This document shows positions 1-6,363 of a stretch of 23,836 nucleotides of DNA, in pieces. The notes below the pieces were generated by a model. That model had not been told where the DNA came from. It made no database searches and was given only the letters and a program-made list of their open reading frames with translations. Each line of letters begins with the position of its first letter. Positions within the stretch are counted from its first letter, which is position 1. Where the stretch lies: NCBI GenBank assembly GCA_051306365.1, contig JBPPNC010000045.1, positions 1 through 23,836 on the forward strand. The letters are read 5' to 3'. The translations under genes were made by a program, and so were the position numbers. Source of the stretch: Svornostia sp051306365. GTDB lineage: Bacteria > Actinomycetota > Thermoleophilia > Solirubrobacterales > Solirubrobacteraceae.

Positions 1-1
1 G

Positions 2-345
2 CCGGAACCGGAGCCGGTGCCCGCCGCCCCCGAGCCCGCGCCCGTCGCGCCCGAGGGCCCCGCGCCTCCCGTGTGGGCGCCCGCCGAGCCGGCGCCTGAG
101 CCCGTGGCTGCTGAGCCCGAGCCCGAGCCGATCGTGCCCGAGCCCGCGCCGGTCGCGGAGGGGCCCGCGCCGCCGCCGCCCTCGTGGGCGCCGGAGGGGA
201 AGACCCCCGCGCTGGAGCCCGAGCCGGTGGCGGTCGAGCCGGAGCCCGTCGCCGAGGAGCCCGCGCCGCCGGTCATCCCGCCGCTGCCCGAGCCTGAGGC
301 CGCGCCCGCCCCAGAGGCGGCGCCCGCGCCCGAGCCCGCGCCGGC
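2..345 (+). repeat. Low-complexity GAGCCC/GCGCCC-type codon repeat tract
   Basis: Degenerate in-frame repetition of gag-ccc, gcg-ccc and gcc-ccc codons encodes the Pro/Glu/Ala tract of the first gene. Unit length is irregular (2-6 codons) and copies diverge, so this is a protein-level low-complexity repeat rather than a precise tandem array. Confidence 0.7.
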
Positions 346-463
346 GTTCGAGCCCGCCGCCTCCCCGGCAGCCGGCCTGACGTCCCGCCCGGAGGTCCTC
401 GTCGGCGCAGCGTTCGCCGGCGGCGTCCTCATCGCCCTGATCCTGCGCCGCCTTGGCCGCTGA
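2..463 (+). CDS. Pro/Ala/Glu-rich protein with C-terminal membrane anchor (5' partial)
   Basis: The reading frame is open to the left edge, so the true start lies outside the window; the first in-frame start codon visible is a GTG at 17. About 115 residues are low-complexity PEPEP, PAPE and EPAP repeats with an occasional WAP motif. They are followed by a hydrophobic segment (about 17 residues, VLVGAAFAGGVLIALIL) and a basic end (RRLGR). This fits a single-pass, C-terminally anchored protein whose extended acidic Pro-rich part may span or contact the cell wall. The stop codon overlaps the TTG start of the next gene by 11 bp, so the two are probably co-transcribed with the DUF1469 and DUF3618 genes. 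I recognise no catalytic domain; the function is unknown. Confidence 0.7.
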   Translation, partial: PEPEPVPAAPEPAPVAPEGPAPPVWAPAEPAPEPVAAEPEPEPIVPEPAPVAEGPAPPPPSWAPEGKTPALEPEPVAVEPEPVAEEPAPPVIPPLPEPEAAPAPEAAPAPEPAPAFEPAASPAAGLTSRPEVLVGAAFAGGVLIALILRRLGR

Positions 464-893
464 ACCGCGCCCCCCATACCGGCCCCCGGGCCGCGGTGAC
501 CAGCCGGACATCGCGGCACAGGTCCAGCAGATCACGGACAAGGCCACGCTGCTCGTCCGCGAGGAGATCGAGCTGGCGAAGGTCGAGATGACCGAGAAGG
601 TCACGAAGATCGCCCAGGGCGTCGCGATCTTCATGGCCGCCGGGATCTTTGCGATCTTCGGGCTGTCCATCCTGCTGCAGGGCTTCGCGTGGCTGGCGTA
701 CTGGATCCTGCCGACGCCGGCCGGGTCGTTCTTCTGGGGCTTCTTCCTCGTTGCGTTCCTGCTCTTCGCGGCGGGCGGCGCCGCCGGCTACGGCGCGTCG
801 CGCCTCGTCAAGAGGACCGGGGCGCCCGCACCGACGATGGCCATCGAAGAGGCCGAGCGCATCAAGCAGACCGTCGACCAGGCGAGGTCCTGA
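453..893 (+). CDS. DUF1469 / holin superfamily III-like membrane protein
   Basis: The 146-residue protein resembles the actinobacterial 'putative Holin-X' family (DUF1469). An amphipathic N-terminal helix (DIAAQVQQITDKATLLVREEIELAKVE, about residues 19-45) is followed by two membrane segments (about 55-84 and 91-115), a short basic stretch and an acidic helix at the C-terminus. The start is taken as TTG at 453, because no other in-frame start precedes the conserved helix; it overlaps the upstream gene by 11 bp. The family is widespread on actinobacterial chromosomes, usually beside a DUF3618 gene as here. The holin label comes from distant similarity; nothing in this window suggests a phage. 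A role in envelope organisation is inference only. Confidence 0.8.
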   Translation: MAAEPRPPYRPPGRGDQPDIAAQVQQITDKATLLVREEIELAKVEMTEKVTKIAQGVAIFMAAGIFAIFGLSILLQGFAWLAYWILPTPAGSFFWGFFLVAFLLFAAGGAAGYGASRLVKRTGAPAPTMAIEEAERIKQTVDQARS

Positions 894-896
894 GCC

Positions 897-1130
897 ATGG
901 CCACCCGTTCCCGCACGCCGGAGGAGATCCGGGCCTCCATCGAGGCGAATCGCGTCGAGCTCGGCAAGGCCGTCGAGGCGCTCACGCACGAGGTGCGTGA
1001 GATCACGGATTGGCGCAAGCAGCTCGTGAAGCACCAGCGCCCCGTGCTGGCCGGCGCCGCCGCGGCGGGTTTCGTGCTCGCGGGCGGCCTGGTCGCCATC
1101 GGCGGCCTGTTCGGCCGCCGCCGCGGCTGA
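897..1130 (+). CDS. DUF3618 family small membrane protein
   Basis: The 77-residue product has the DUF3618 signature at its N-terminus (RTPEEIRASIEANRVELGKAVEAL, about residues 6-29), a helix of alternating charge. A hydrophobic segment follows (about 50-71), then a basic tail (GRRRG). The ATG at 897 lies 3 nt after the stop of the DUF1469 gene, so translation is likely coupled. The family has no assigned biochemical function; association with DUF1469 proteins is the usual context and suggests a joint role at the membrane. A 15-nt gap separates it from the ABC transporter lipoprotein downstream, so read-through transcription into that operon is likely. Confidence 0.8.
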   Translation: MATRSRTPEEIRASIEANRVELGKAVEALTHEVREITDWRKQLVKHQRPVLAGAAAAGFVLAGGLVAIGGLFGRRRG

Positions 1131-1145
1131 TTCGCCCCGGGCGCC

Positions 1146-2192
1146 GTGACGTTCGCACCTTTCAGGCCGGCGTTGCTCGTCCTGCTGGTCGTGCTCGCCG
1201 CGTGCGTCGTCGCGGCATGCGGGGACGAGGACGAGGAGCGGGGCTCCACCACTCCGGCCACGGCGAGGGTGTCCAGTGCGCTGCCCACCAGGACGAAGGC
1301 GACGCTCGTGCTCGACTTCGTGCCGAACGCGGTCCACGCCGGCATCTATCGCGCCGTGGCCGCCGGCTACTACGAGGACCGCAATCTCGACCTGGAGATC
1401 GTGGAACCGACGTCGACCGCAGACACGCTGAAGCTCATCGACGCCGGCAAGGCGGATTTCGGGATCGCAGATGGCATCGACGTCGCCGGCCAGATCGATG
1501 CGGGCGCCGACGCCCGGGGCATCCTGGCGCTGGTCCAGCGGCCGCTCGGTGGGCTGATCGCGCTGAAGGCGTCGAACATCACCGACCCGCGCCAGCTCGA
1601 GGGCAAGCGGGTCGGCGTCACGGGCGTGCCCTCCGACACGGCGGTCCTCGAGACGATCATGGAGGACGCGGGCGGCGACCCGTCCAAGGCGGAGGCCATC
1701 ACCATCGGCTTCAACGGGGTGCTCAACCTGGAGAGCGGCAAGGTCGACGCGTTCACCGGCTACTGGCCGGCGGACGGTGTGCAGGTCGAGGTCGACGGCA
1801 AGCCCACGACGATCTTCGCCCTCGACGAGTACGGGGGGCCGTCGTACCCCGGCCTCGTCGTCTTCTCCACCACCGAGCGCATCAAGGCCGACGGCCCGTT
1901 GATGCAGGCGTTCGTCGACGCCACCGTGCGGGGTTACACCGACACCATCGAAGATCCGGAGAGGTCGTTGAACGACCTCCTCGCGGAAAACCCGGCGCTG
2001 CGGCGCGATCTCAGCGAGGCGCAGCTGGATGCTTACGGCCCGCTGTTCCAGGGCGAGGCGGCGGCCTTCGGCGGGTTCAGCACGCAGGATGTCGAGGCAC
2101 TCTCGGCGTTCCTCGTCGGCAATGAGCTCATCGGCAAACCGGTGACGCCCGCGCGGTTCGCGACGAGCGCGTTTCTGCCCCAGGACGAGTAG
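1146..2192 (+). CDS. ABC transporter substrate-binding lipoprotein, NMT1/THI5 (ThiY-like) family
   Basis: The 348-residue protein starts at GTG 1146 with a lipoprotein signal peptide. Two possible lipobox cysteines exist, C20 (LAAC) and C25 (VAAC), followed by an acidic linker. The mature part opens with the NMT1/ThiY signature LDFVPNAVHAGIYRAVAAGYY, followed by the type II periplasmic-binding fold: a GKADFGIADG loop, a QLEGKRVGVTG hinge and a late FTGYWPADG segment. Known relatives bind the thiamine pyrimidine precursor formyl-aminopyrimidine (ThiY) or riboflavin (RibY); the sequence alone does not decide between them. It is the first gene of a substrate-binding protein / ATPase / permease set, with 16 nt to the ATPase. 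No TPP or FMN riboswitch is visible, and the gene begins only 15 nt after the previous one, so regulation must come from further upstream or be constitutive. Confidence 0.85.
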   Translation: MTFAPFRPALLVLLVVLAACVVAACGDEDEERGSTTPATARVSSALPTRTKATLVLDFVPNAVHAGIYRAVAAGYYEDRNLDLEIVEPTSTADTLKLIDAGKADFGIADGIDVAGQIDAGADARGILALVQRPLGGLIALKASNITDPRQLEGKRVGVTGVPSDTAVLETIMEDAGGDPSKAEAITIGFNGVLNLESGKVDAFTGYWPADGVQVEVDGKPTTIFALDEYGGPSYPGLVVFSTTERIKADGPLMQAFVDATVRGYTDTIEDPERSLNDLLAENPALRRDLSEAQLDAYGPLFQGEAAAFGGFSTQDVEALSAFLVGNELIGKPVTPARFATSAFLPQDE

Positions 2193-2208
2193 GCAAGGGC
2201 AGCACACC

Positions 2209-2985
2209 TTGGCGGCGAAGCTCGAGGTCCAGGCGCTCGGCAAGTCGTTCGGTGATGAGGTGACCGCCCTGGACGGGGTGGACCTCGTCGTCGGAGACGG
2301 CGAGGTCGTCTCGATCGTCGGCCCGAGCGGGTGCGGGAAGTCCACGCTGCTGAACATCCTCGCGGGCCTCCAGCGACCGAGCGCGGGGTCCGTGCTGCTG
2401 GACGGCGTGCAGCCCGCCACGCTGCTCGGGGCGACGGGGTACATGCCGCAGCGCGACTGCCTGATGCCGTGGCGCAGCGTGCTGGACAACTGCACGCTGG
2501 GGCTGGAGCTCGCCGGCCTGTCGCGGCGCGCCGCACGCGAACGGGCCCGCGCCGAGCTCGAGCGCTTCGGCCTGCTCGGCTTCGAGGACCGCTGGCCGGC
2601 GAGCCTTTCCGGCGGGATGCGCCAGCGCGCCGCGCTGCTGCGCACGTTCCTCGCCGGGCGTGACATCCTGCTTCTCGACGAGCCGTTCGCGGCCCTCGAC
2701 GCGCTCACGCGCTGGCAGATGCGGGAGTGGCTCCTCGACGTCTGGGACGCGGAGCGCAAGACGATCGTGTTCGTCACCCACGACGTGGAGGAGGCGGTCT
2801 ACCTCTCCGATCGCGTGTACGTGATGAGCGGGCGGCCGGGGAGCGTCGTCCTGGAGGTCGCGATTGATCTGCCGCGCCCGAGGACGCCGGCGGTCGTGGT
2901 CACCCCGGCGTTCACGGCGCTGCAGGAGCGCCTGCTCACCCCGCTGATGGCCGCAGCGACCCTCCGCCCGGAGCCTGGCGCATGA
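2209..2985 (+). CDS. ABC transporter ATP-binding protein (NitT/TauT/ThiZ type)
   Basis: The 258-residue ATPase has all expected motifs in order: Walker A GPSGCGKS (residues 38-45), Q-loop GYMPQRD, signature LSGGMRQR, Walker B DILLLDEPFAALD and the switch histidine in VFVTHDVEEAV. The spacing and MPWRSVLDN after the Q-loop match the SsuB/TauB/ThiZ group that works with NMT1-type binding proteins. The TTG at 2209 is preceded by AAGGG 9-13 nt upstream and lies just before the conserved first strand (KLEVQALGKSFG). It powers import by the permease encoded next, with which it overlaps by 4 bp (ATGA). Confidence 0.92.
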   Translation: MAAKLEVQALGKSFGDEVTALDGVDLVVGDGEVVSIVGPSGCGKSTLLNILAGLQRPSAGSVLLDGVQPATLLGATGYMPQRDCLMPWRSVLDNCTLGLELAGLSRRAARERARAELERFGLLGFEDRWPASLSGGMRQRAALLRTFLAGRDILLLDEPFAALDALTRWQMREWLLDVWDAERKTIVFVTHDVEEAVYLSDRVYVMSGRPGSVVLEVAIDLPRPRTPAVVVTPAFTALQERLLTPLMAAATLRPEPGA

Positions 2986-3770
2986 CGGCGGCGCGCACGC
3001 GATCCCTCGCGGTGAACGTCGGCGCACCGCTCGGGTTCGCGGTGCTCGTCGTCGCCCTGTGGGCGCTCGTGAAGATCGTCACCGATGTTCCCGACTCGTC
3101 GCTGCCCGCTCCCGGCCATGTGCTCGAGGCGCTGTGGGACGAGCGCGAGCTGCTCTGGGACAACGCATGGGTCACCATCCTGGAGATCCTCGTGGGGTTC
3201 TCCGCGGCGATCATGCTCGGCACCGGGCTCGCCATGGCGATCCACGCGAATCGGGCGGTCGAGCGTGCGGTCTACCCGTGGCTGGTGGTCAGCCAGATGG
3301 TCCCGGTCGTCGCGGTCGCGCCGATCTTCGTGATCTGGACCGGGTTCGACCTGCGCCCCAAGGTCATGGTCATCGCGCTCGTCTCGTTCTTTCCCGTCGC
3401 CGTCAACACGATCGACGGGCTGAAGGCGGCCGACCCCGACCTGTTGAACCTCCTCCGGACGTTGGGGGCGTCGCGCCGGCAGCGCGTGCGCATGGCCCAG
3501 CTTCCGGCCGCGCTCCCGTCCGTGTTCAGCGGCGTGAAGATCGCCGCGGCGCTGTCGGTGATCGGTGCGGTGTTCGCGGAGTGGGTGGGCTCCAGCGAGG
3601 GACTCGGCCACCTCATCCTCGTATTGAACAACCAGGTCGCGACCGCGGAGATGTTCGCGACCATCGCGGTGCTCGCGCTCATCGGGATCGCGCTCTTCGG
3701 CGCCGTCCTGCTGCTGGAGCGCCTGCTGCTGCCCTGGTACCACGGCGGGCGCCAGGGCCTGGACGACTAG
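2982..3770 (+). CDS. ABC transporter permease (ThiX/SsuC-like)
   Basis: The 262-residue integral membrane protein has about six hydrophobic segments and the binding-protein-dependent permease signature (EAA loop) around LLNLLRTLGASRRQRVRMAQLP, the site that contacts the ATPase. Length and topology are normal for the NitT/TauT class. ATG 2982 overlaps the ATPase stop by 4 bp (ATGA), indicating translational coupling. With the two preceding genes it makes a complete importer; a ThiYZX-type pyrimidine uptake system is the best guess, with riboflavin or an aliphatic sulfonate as alternatives. Its TAG stop (3768-3770) overlaps the stop of the convergent AI-2E family gene in a shared CTAG. Confidence 0.9.
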   Translation: MTAARTRSLAVNVGAPLGFAVLVVALWALVKIVTDVPDSSLPAPGHVLEALWDERELLWDNAWVTILEILVGFSAAIMLGTGLAMAIHANRAVERAVYPWLVVSQMVPVVAVAPIFVIWTGFDLRPKVMVIALVSFFPVAVNTIDGLKAADPDLLNLLRTLGASRRQRVRMAQLPAALPSVFSGVKIAAALSVIGAVFAEWVGSSEGLGHLILVLNNQVATAEMFATIAVLALIGIALFGAVLLLERLLLPWYHGGRQGLDD

Positions 3771-3779
3771 GCGGGCGCC
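3748..3779. terminator. Candidate hairpin over convergent stops (permease / AI-2E family gene)
   Basis: GGCGCC at 3748-3753 can pair with GGCGCC at 3774-3779, with an inner stem GCCT (3757-3760) / AGGC (3769-3772). The loop contains the CTAG in which both genes end. There is no U-tract on either side, so this is a possible structural barrier rather than a classic intrinsic terminator. Confidence 0.4.
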
Positions 3780-4948
3780 GGCTCGATCGGCGGGTCGTCG
3801 TCCGGCGACGGCGATGCCGCACCGCCCGCCACCGGCAGCGCCGGGCCCTCCTCGCCGGGCGGCGGGAGCTCGCTCTTCTGCCGCGTGGCCCACCATTCGC
3901 TGATGAGGATCTGGATCGAGGCGGCGATCGGGATGGCCAGCAGCGCCCCGAGGATGCCGAGCAGCGAGCCGCCGAGCAACACGGCGACGATGGTCACGAA
4001 CGGCGTCACGTTCACCGTGCGCTTCTGGATCTGCGGCTGGATGACGTGGTTCTCGAACTGCTGGTAGAGGATCGCCCAGATCGCCCAGATGATGGTGACC
4101 GTGGGGAAGTCCGTGAAGACCGTGACGAGGCCGATGAGCACGGCGGCGATCGTGGCGCCGACCATCGGGATGAGCGACGCGAGTCCGGCCGTGACGGCCA
4201 GCGGGCCGGCGAACGGTACGCCGAGGATCTTCATCGCGATGTAGTTCGCGATGCCCGCGACCACCCCCACCGCGAGCGCCCCCGCGAAGTAGCCGCCGAC
4301 GGCCGCGGCGATGCGGCGCAGCACACGGTCGAGCTGCTCGGCGCGTTCCGGTGGTTGCAGTTCGATCACCCGGCGCGCCCACATCGGGCCGCTGGACACC
4401 ATGAAGACACTGAGCACCAGGATCGTGAGGACCGCGAACAGCGAGTTGACGATCCCGAACCCGACGTCCTGGAGGATGGTCGCGGCGTCGCCGACACGGG
4501 CCGGCAGCTTCTCGGCCTCCTCCTCGATCTTCGTCGTGATGTCGTAGTCCTCTTCGAGCTCGCGCAGCCGGTCGTTCTCCTGCACGAACTGGGTGATGTC
4601 CTGCGCGTAGCCGGGGACGTCGTTGACGAGCTTGTTGCCCTCGGTGACCAGCGGCGGCACGAGGATGGCCCCGAGGCCGATGGGCGCGAGGATGAGCCCG
4701 AGGTACACGACGAGGATCGCGCTCCAGCGCGGCATGAACTGCTGGAGCTTGGCGACCAGCGTGGCCAGCGGCACGGCGATGAACGCCGCGATGATGATCC
4801 ACGTCAGCGGCGTCTTGAGCTGGACGATGAGGTACAGCGACAGGACGACGGCGACGATGATGAGCACGCTGCGCAGGATCGCCTTGGGCGCGAGGACCTC
4901 GTCGCGCTGCACCGTCACCGGAATGGGCGTCTCGGTCTCCTCGCTCAC
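3767..4948 (-). CDS. AI-2E family transporter (PF01594-type membrane protein)
   Basis: The 393-residue protein has the layout of the AI-2E/YdiK/PerM family. Two early membrane segments (LRSVLIIVAVVLSLYLIVQL and TWIIIAAFIAVPLATLV) are followed by a third pair, a soluble helical region rich in charge (NKLVNDVPGYAQDITQFV to AEKLPARVG), and the conserved C-terminal membrane core with GPLAVTAGLASLIPMVG and a late FENHVIQPQIQKRTVNVTP motif. The acidic Pro-rich tail is cytosolic by prediction. Family members export diverse small molecules or sodium; the AI-2 name reflects one studied member and should not be taken literally. GTG 4948 is preferred: GGAGG lies 9 nt upstream, and the start overlaps the stop of the short DegV-like gene by 4 bp (GTGA). 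The open frame continues upstream to 5119, but that extension is Arg/Pro-rich shadow sequence. Confidence 0.88.
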   Translation of the reverse strand: MSEETETPIPVTVQRDEVLAPKAILRSVLIIVAVVLSLYLIVQLKTPLTWIIIAAFIAVPLATLVAKLQQFMPRWSAILVVYLGLILAPIGLGAILVPPLVTEGNKLVNDVPGYAQDITQFVQENDRLRELEEDYDITTKIEEEAEKLPARVGDAATILQDVGFGIVNSLFAVLTILVLSVFMVSSGPMWARRVIELQPPERAEQLDRVLRRIAAAVGGYFAGALAVGVVAGIANYIAMKILGVPFAGPLAVTAGLASLIPMVGATIAAVLIGLVTVFTDFPTVTIIWAIWAILYQQFENHVIQPQIQKRTVNVTPFVTIVAVLLGGSLLGILGALLAIPIAASIQILISEWWATRQKSELPPPGEEGPALPVAGGAASPSPDDDPPIEPAPA

Positions 4949-5265
4949 GCGACCATCCTCCGGGGGATGCCGCCGACGCCGACCGGGCCGGGGCCGACGT
5001 GGGCTCCGATGACCGGGCCCACCCGGCCGACCCACACGGGCTCGGTTTCGAAGATGTCGCGCCCGCGTTCGAGCAGGCGTGCGGCGGTGTCGTCGGCCTG
5101 GATGTGCTGCACCACCCATCCATCTTGCCCGCCGTCGTGGATGGATCGCGGGTGGTCAACCGTGCGCTCCATCGCAAGCACGTCGCACACCCGATGGGTG
5201 TCGTACGGCTCCACGAGGGGGTCGTGGAGATCGTGCGTCGTGTCCGTGACGTTTGCGACGGTCAT
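4945..5265 (-). CDS. Short DegV C-terminal-like protein (truncated DegV, possibly a remnant)
   Basis: The 106-residue frame ends with a segment strongly resembling the end of DegV fatty-acid-binding proteins. It has a WVVQHIQADD strand, a helix AARLLERGRDIF, then VGRVGPVIGAHVGPGPVGVGG, which matches the family's terminal GPVIGxHxGPG signature. Complete DegV proteins are about 280 residues; the N-terminal domain and its fatty-acid-binding TGTS-type motif are absent here. The divergent epimerase begins 26 bp away, so there is no room for them. The first 45 residues are not recognisable. It overlaps the AI-2E family gene by 4 bp (GTGA) and has its own -10-like box, so it looks expressed and coupled rather than simply decayed. 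It could be a pseudogene kept for translational coupling, or a functional mini-protein. Confidence 0.55.
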   Translation of the reverse strand: MTVANVTDTTHDLHDPLVEPYDTHRVCDVLAMERTVDHPRSIHDGGQDGWVVQHIQADDTAARLLERGRDIFETEPVWVGRVGPVIGAHVGPGPVGVGGIPRRMVA

Positions 5266-5274
5266 CCTCGGCGG

Positions 5275-5280
5275 ACCCTA
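5275..5280 (-). promoter_or_regulatory. -10 box TAGGGT for the DegV-like / AI-2E family operon
   Basis: Read on the reverse strand, TAGGGT lies 9 nt before the ATG at 5265. It fits the actinobacterial TANNNT -10 pattern and would give an mRNA with almost no 5' leader. It shares its TA dinucleotide (5279-5280) with the forward -10 box of the divergent epimerase gene. Confidence 0.5.
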
Positions 5281-5284
5281 CAGT
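5279..5284 (+). promoter_or_regulatory. -10 box TACAGT, leaderless start of the epimerase gene
   Basis: TACAGT ends 6 nt before the GTG at 5291, so a start site 7 nt downstream of the box falls on the first base of the start codon. No Shine-Dalgarno sequence is present, as expected for a leaderless mRNA. No good -35 box is visible. Confidence 0.55.
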
Positions 5285-5290
5285 CACCCT

Positions 5291-6352
5291 GTGTCGGTCA
5301 CGCTTGTCACGGGGGCCACGGGCCTGGTCGGCTCGTACGTCGCCCGACTGCTCCAGGAACGGGGTGACGCGCTACGCGTGACAGTGCGCGAAGGGTCCCC
5401 GCCGGCGGGCATCGCCGACCTCGACGCCGAGCGTGTTCGCTGCGACCTGCGCGACCGCCGCGCCGTCCGTCGCGCGCTGCGCGACGTCGACCGCGTCTTC
5501 CACGTCGCGGGCCGGATGTCGCTGCGGGCGCCGCGTGAGTCGCTGTTCAGCGCGAACGTCGAGGTGACGCGCATCCTGATGGAAGAGGCGCAGCGCGCCG
5601 GGGTCGGACGGGTCGTGCACACGTCATCGATGGCGGGGGTCGGGCCGGCGCTGTGGGGCGAGACGACGGACGAGTGCCAGCCGTTCCCGGTGGAGGCCCA
5701 GGGGATCCACTACGTCGACAGCAAGCGCGAGGGCGAGGCGGAGGCGCTGCGGGCCGCCGCGCGCGGGCTGGACGTCGTGATCGTCTGCCCCGGCCAGGTG
5801 TTCGGGCGCGGGGATGTGCGGCGCTCCTCGACAGAGCTCGTGCGGCGGTTCCTGCGTCGCGAGATCCCGGCGTACGTCGACGGGGCGATCAACATCGTCG
5901 ACGCCGAGGACGTCGCACGCGGCCACCTGCTCGCCGACGAGCACGGCGTGACCGGCGAGCGGTACCTGCTGGGCAACCGGAACTTCACGCTCGACCGGCT
6001 CTTCGCCGACCTCGGGCGGATCTCCGGGGTCGAGCCGCCGGCGGTCAAGCTGCCCCGCCTCGCCGCGCTGCAGGTCGCCGCTGCGATGGAGGCGCTGCCG
6101 GGCCGCCCGGCGGTCACCACTCAGGAGGTCCGCGCGGCCGCGCTGTGGTGGGCCTTCAAGTCGACGAAGGCCAAGCGGGAGCTGGGATGGATCCCGTCGC
6201 ACCACGAGGACACGCTCGAGGCGACGGTCGACTGGTACCGCGAGCGTGAGGCACAGGTGCTCGCCCCCGCCGGGACGCGCCAGCCGGTGGCGCTGCGCGC
6301 GGCCGGGTACGGGGTTCGCCGGGTCGGCGGCGTCCTCGGCCGCCTGCTGTAG
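5291..6352 (+). CDS. NAD(P)-dependent epimerase/dehydratase (extended SDR, HpnA/DFR-like)
   Basis: The 353-residue protein opens with the Rossmann signature TGATGLVGSYVA (glycines 8, 11 and 14). It then has a conserved acidic turn (VRCDLRD), VFHVAGRMSL, the HTSSMAGVG strand with the catalytic serine, and the active-site pair Y141/K145 (YVDSK). After CPGQVFGRGD the C-terminal substrate domain has the INIVDAEDVARGHLLA segment typical of dihydroflavonol-reductase-like and hopanoid-associated (HpnA) epimerases, and ends with ELGWIPSHHEDTLEATVDWY. The start is GTG 5291, directly after a TACAGT box. The substrate cannot be deduced; no hopanoid or sugar gene is adjacent. It converges on mtnA with 4 nt between stops. 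Confidence 0.85.
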   Translation: MSVTLVTGATGLVGSYVARLLQERGDALRVTVREGSPPAGIADLDAERVRCDLRDRRAVRRALRDVDRVFHVAGRMSLRAPRESLFSANVEVTRILMEEAQRAGVGRVVHTSSMAGVGPALWGETTDECQPFPVEAQGIHYVDSKREGEAEALRAAARGLDVVIVCPGQVFGRGDVRRSSTELVRRFLRREIPAYVDGAINIVDAEDVARGHLLADEHGVTGERYLLGNRNFTLDRLFADLGRISGVEPPAVKLPRLAALQVAAAMEALPGRPAVTTQEVRAAALWWAFKSTKAKRELGWIPSHHEDTLEATVDWYREREAQVLAPAGTRQPVALRAAGYGVRRVGGVLGRLL

Positions 6353-6363
6353 CGGCCTACAGC
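6346..6363. terminator. Shared bidirectional hairpin containing both stop codons (epimerase / mtnA)
   Basis: GCTGTAG (6346-6352) and CTACAGC (6357-6363) are perfect inverted repeats separated by CGGC. The forward TAG stop is the end of the left arm and the reverse TAG stop is the start of the right arm, so both transcripts would end in the same 7-bp stem. There is no poly-U tract. Confidence 0.55.

Noticed and set aside
2..345. CRISPR-like or satellite array
   Set aside because: The repeats are short, irregular and in frame with a Pro/Glu/Ala protein; there are no spacers of constant length.
453..893. Prophage remnant (holin-like gene)
   Set aside because: The DUF1469 family is a normal chromosomal family in Actinobacteria, and no phage structural, integrase or attachment-site sequence is nearby.
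429..2777. A 782-codon open frame on the reverse strand opposite the DUF1469/DUF3618/ABC genes
   Set aside because: Its translation is Arg/Ala/Gly/Asp-rich without domain motifs, typical of the antisense frame of GC-rich genes, and the forward genes there have clear family signatures.
4949..5119. An N-terminal extension of the AI-2E family protein up to 5119
   Set aside because: The extra residues are Arg/Pro/Gly-rich shadow sequence of the DegV-like frame; GTG 4948 has a GGAGG at 9 nt and a GTGA overlap.
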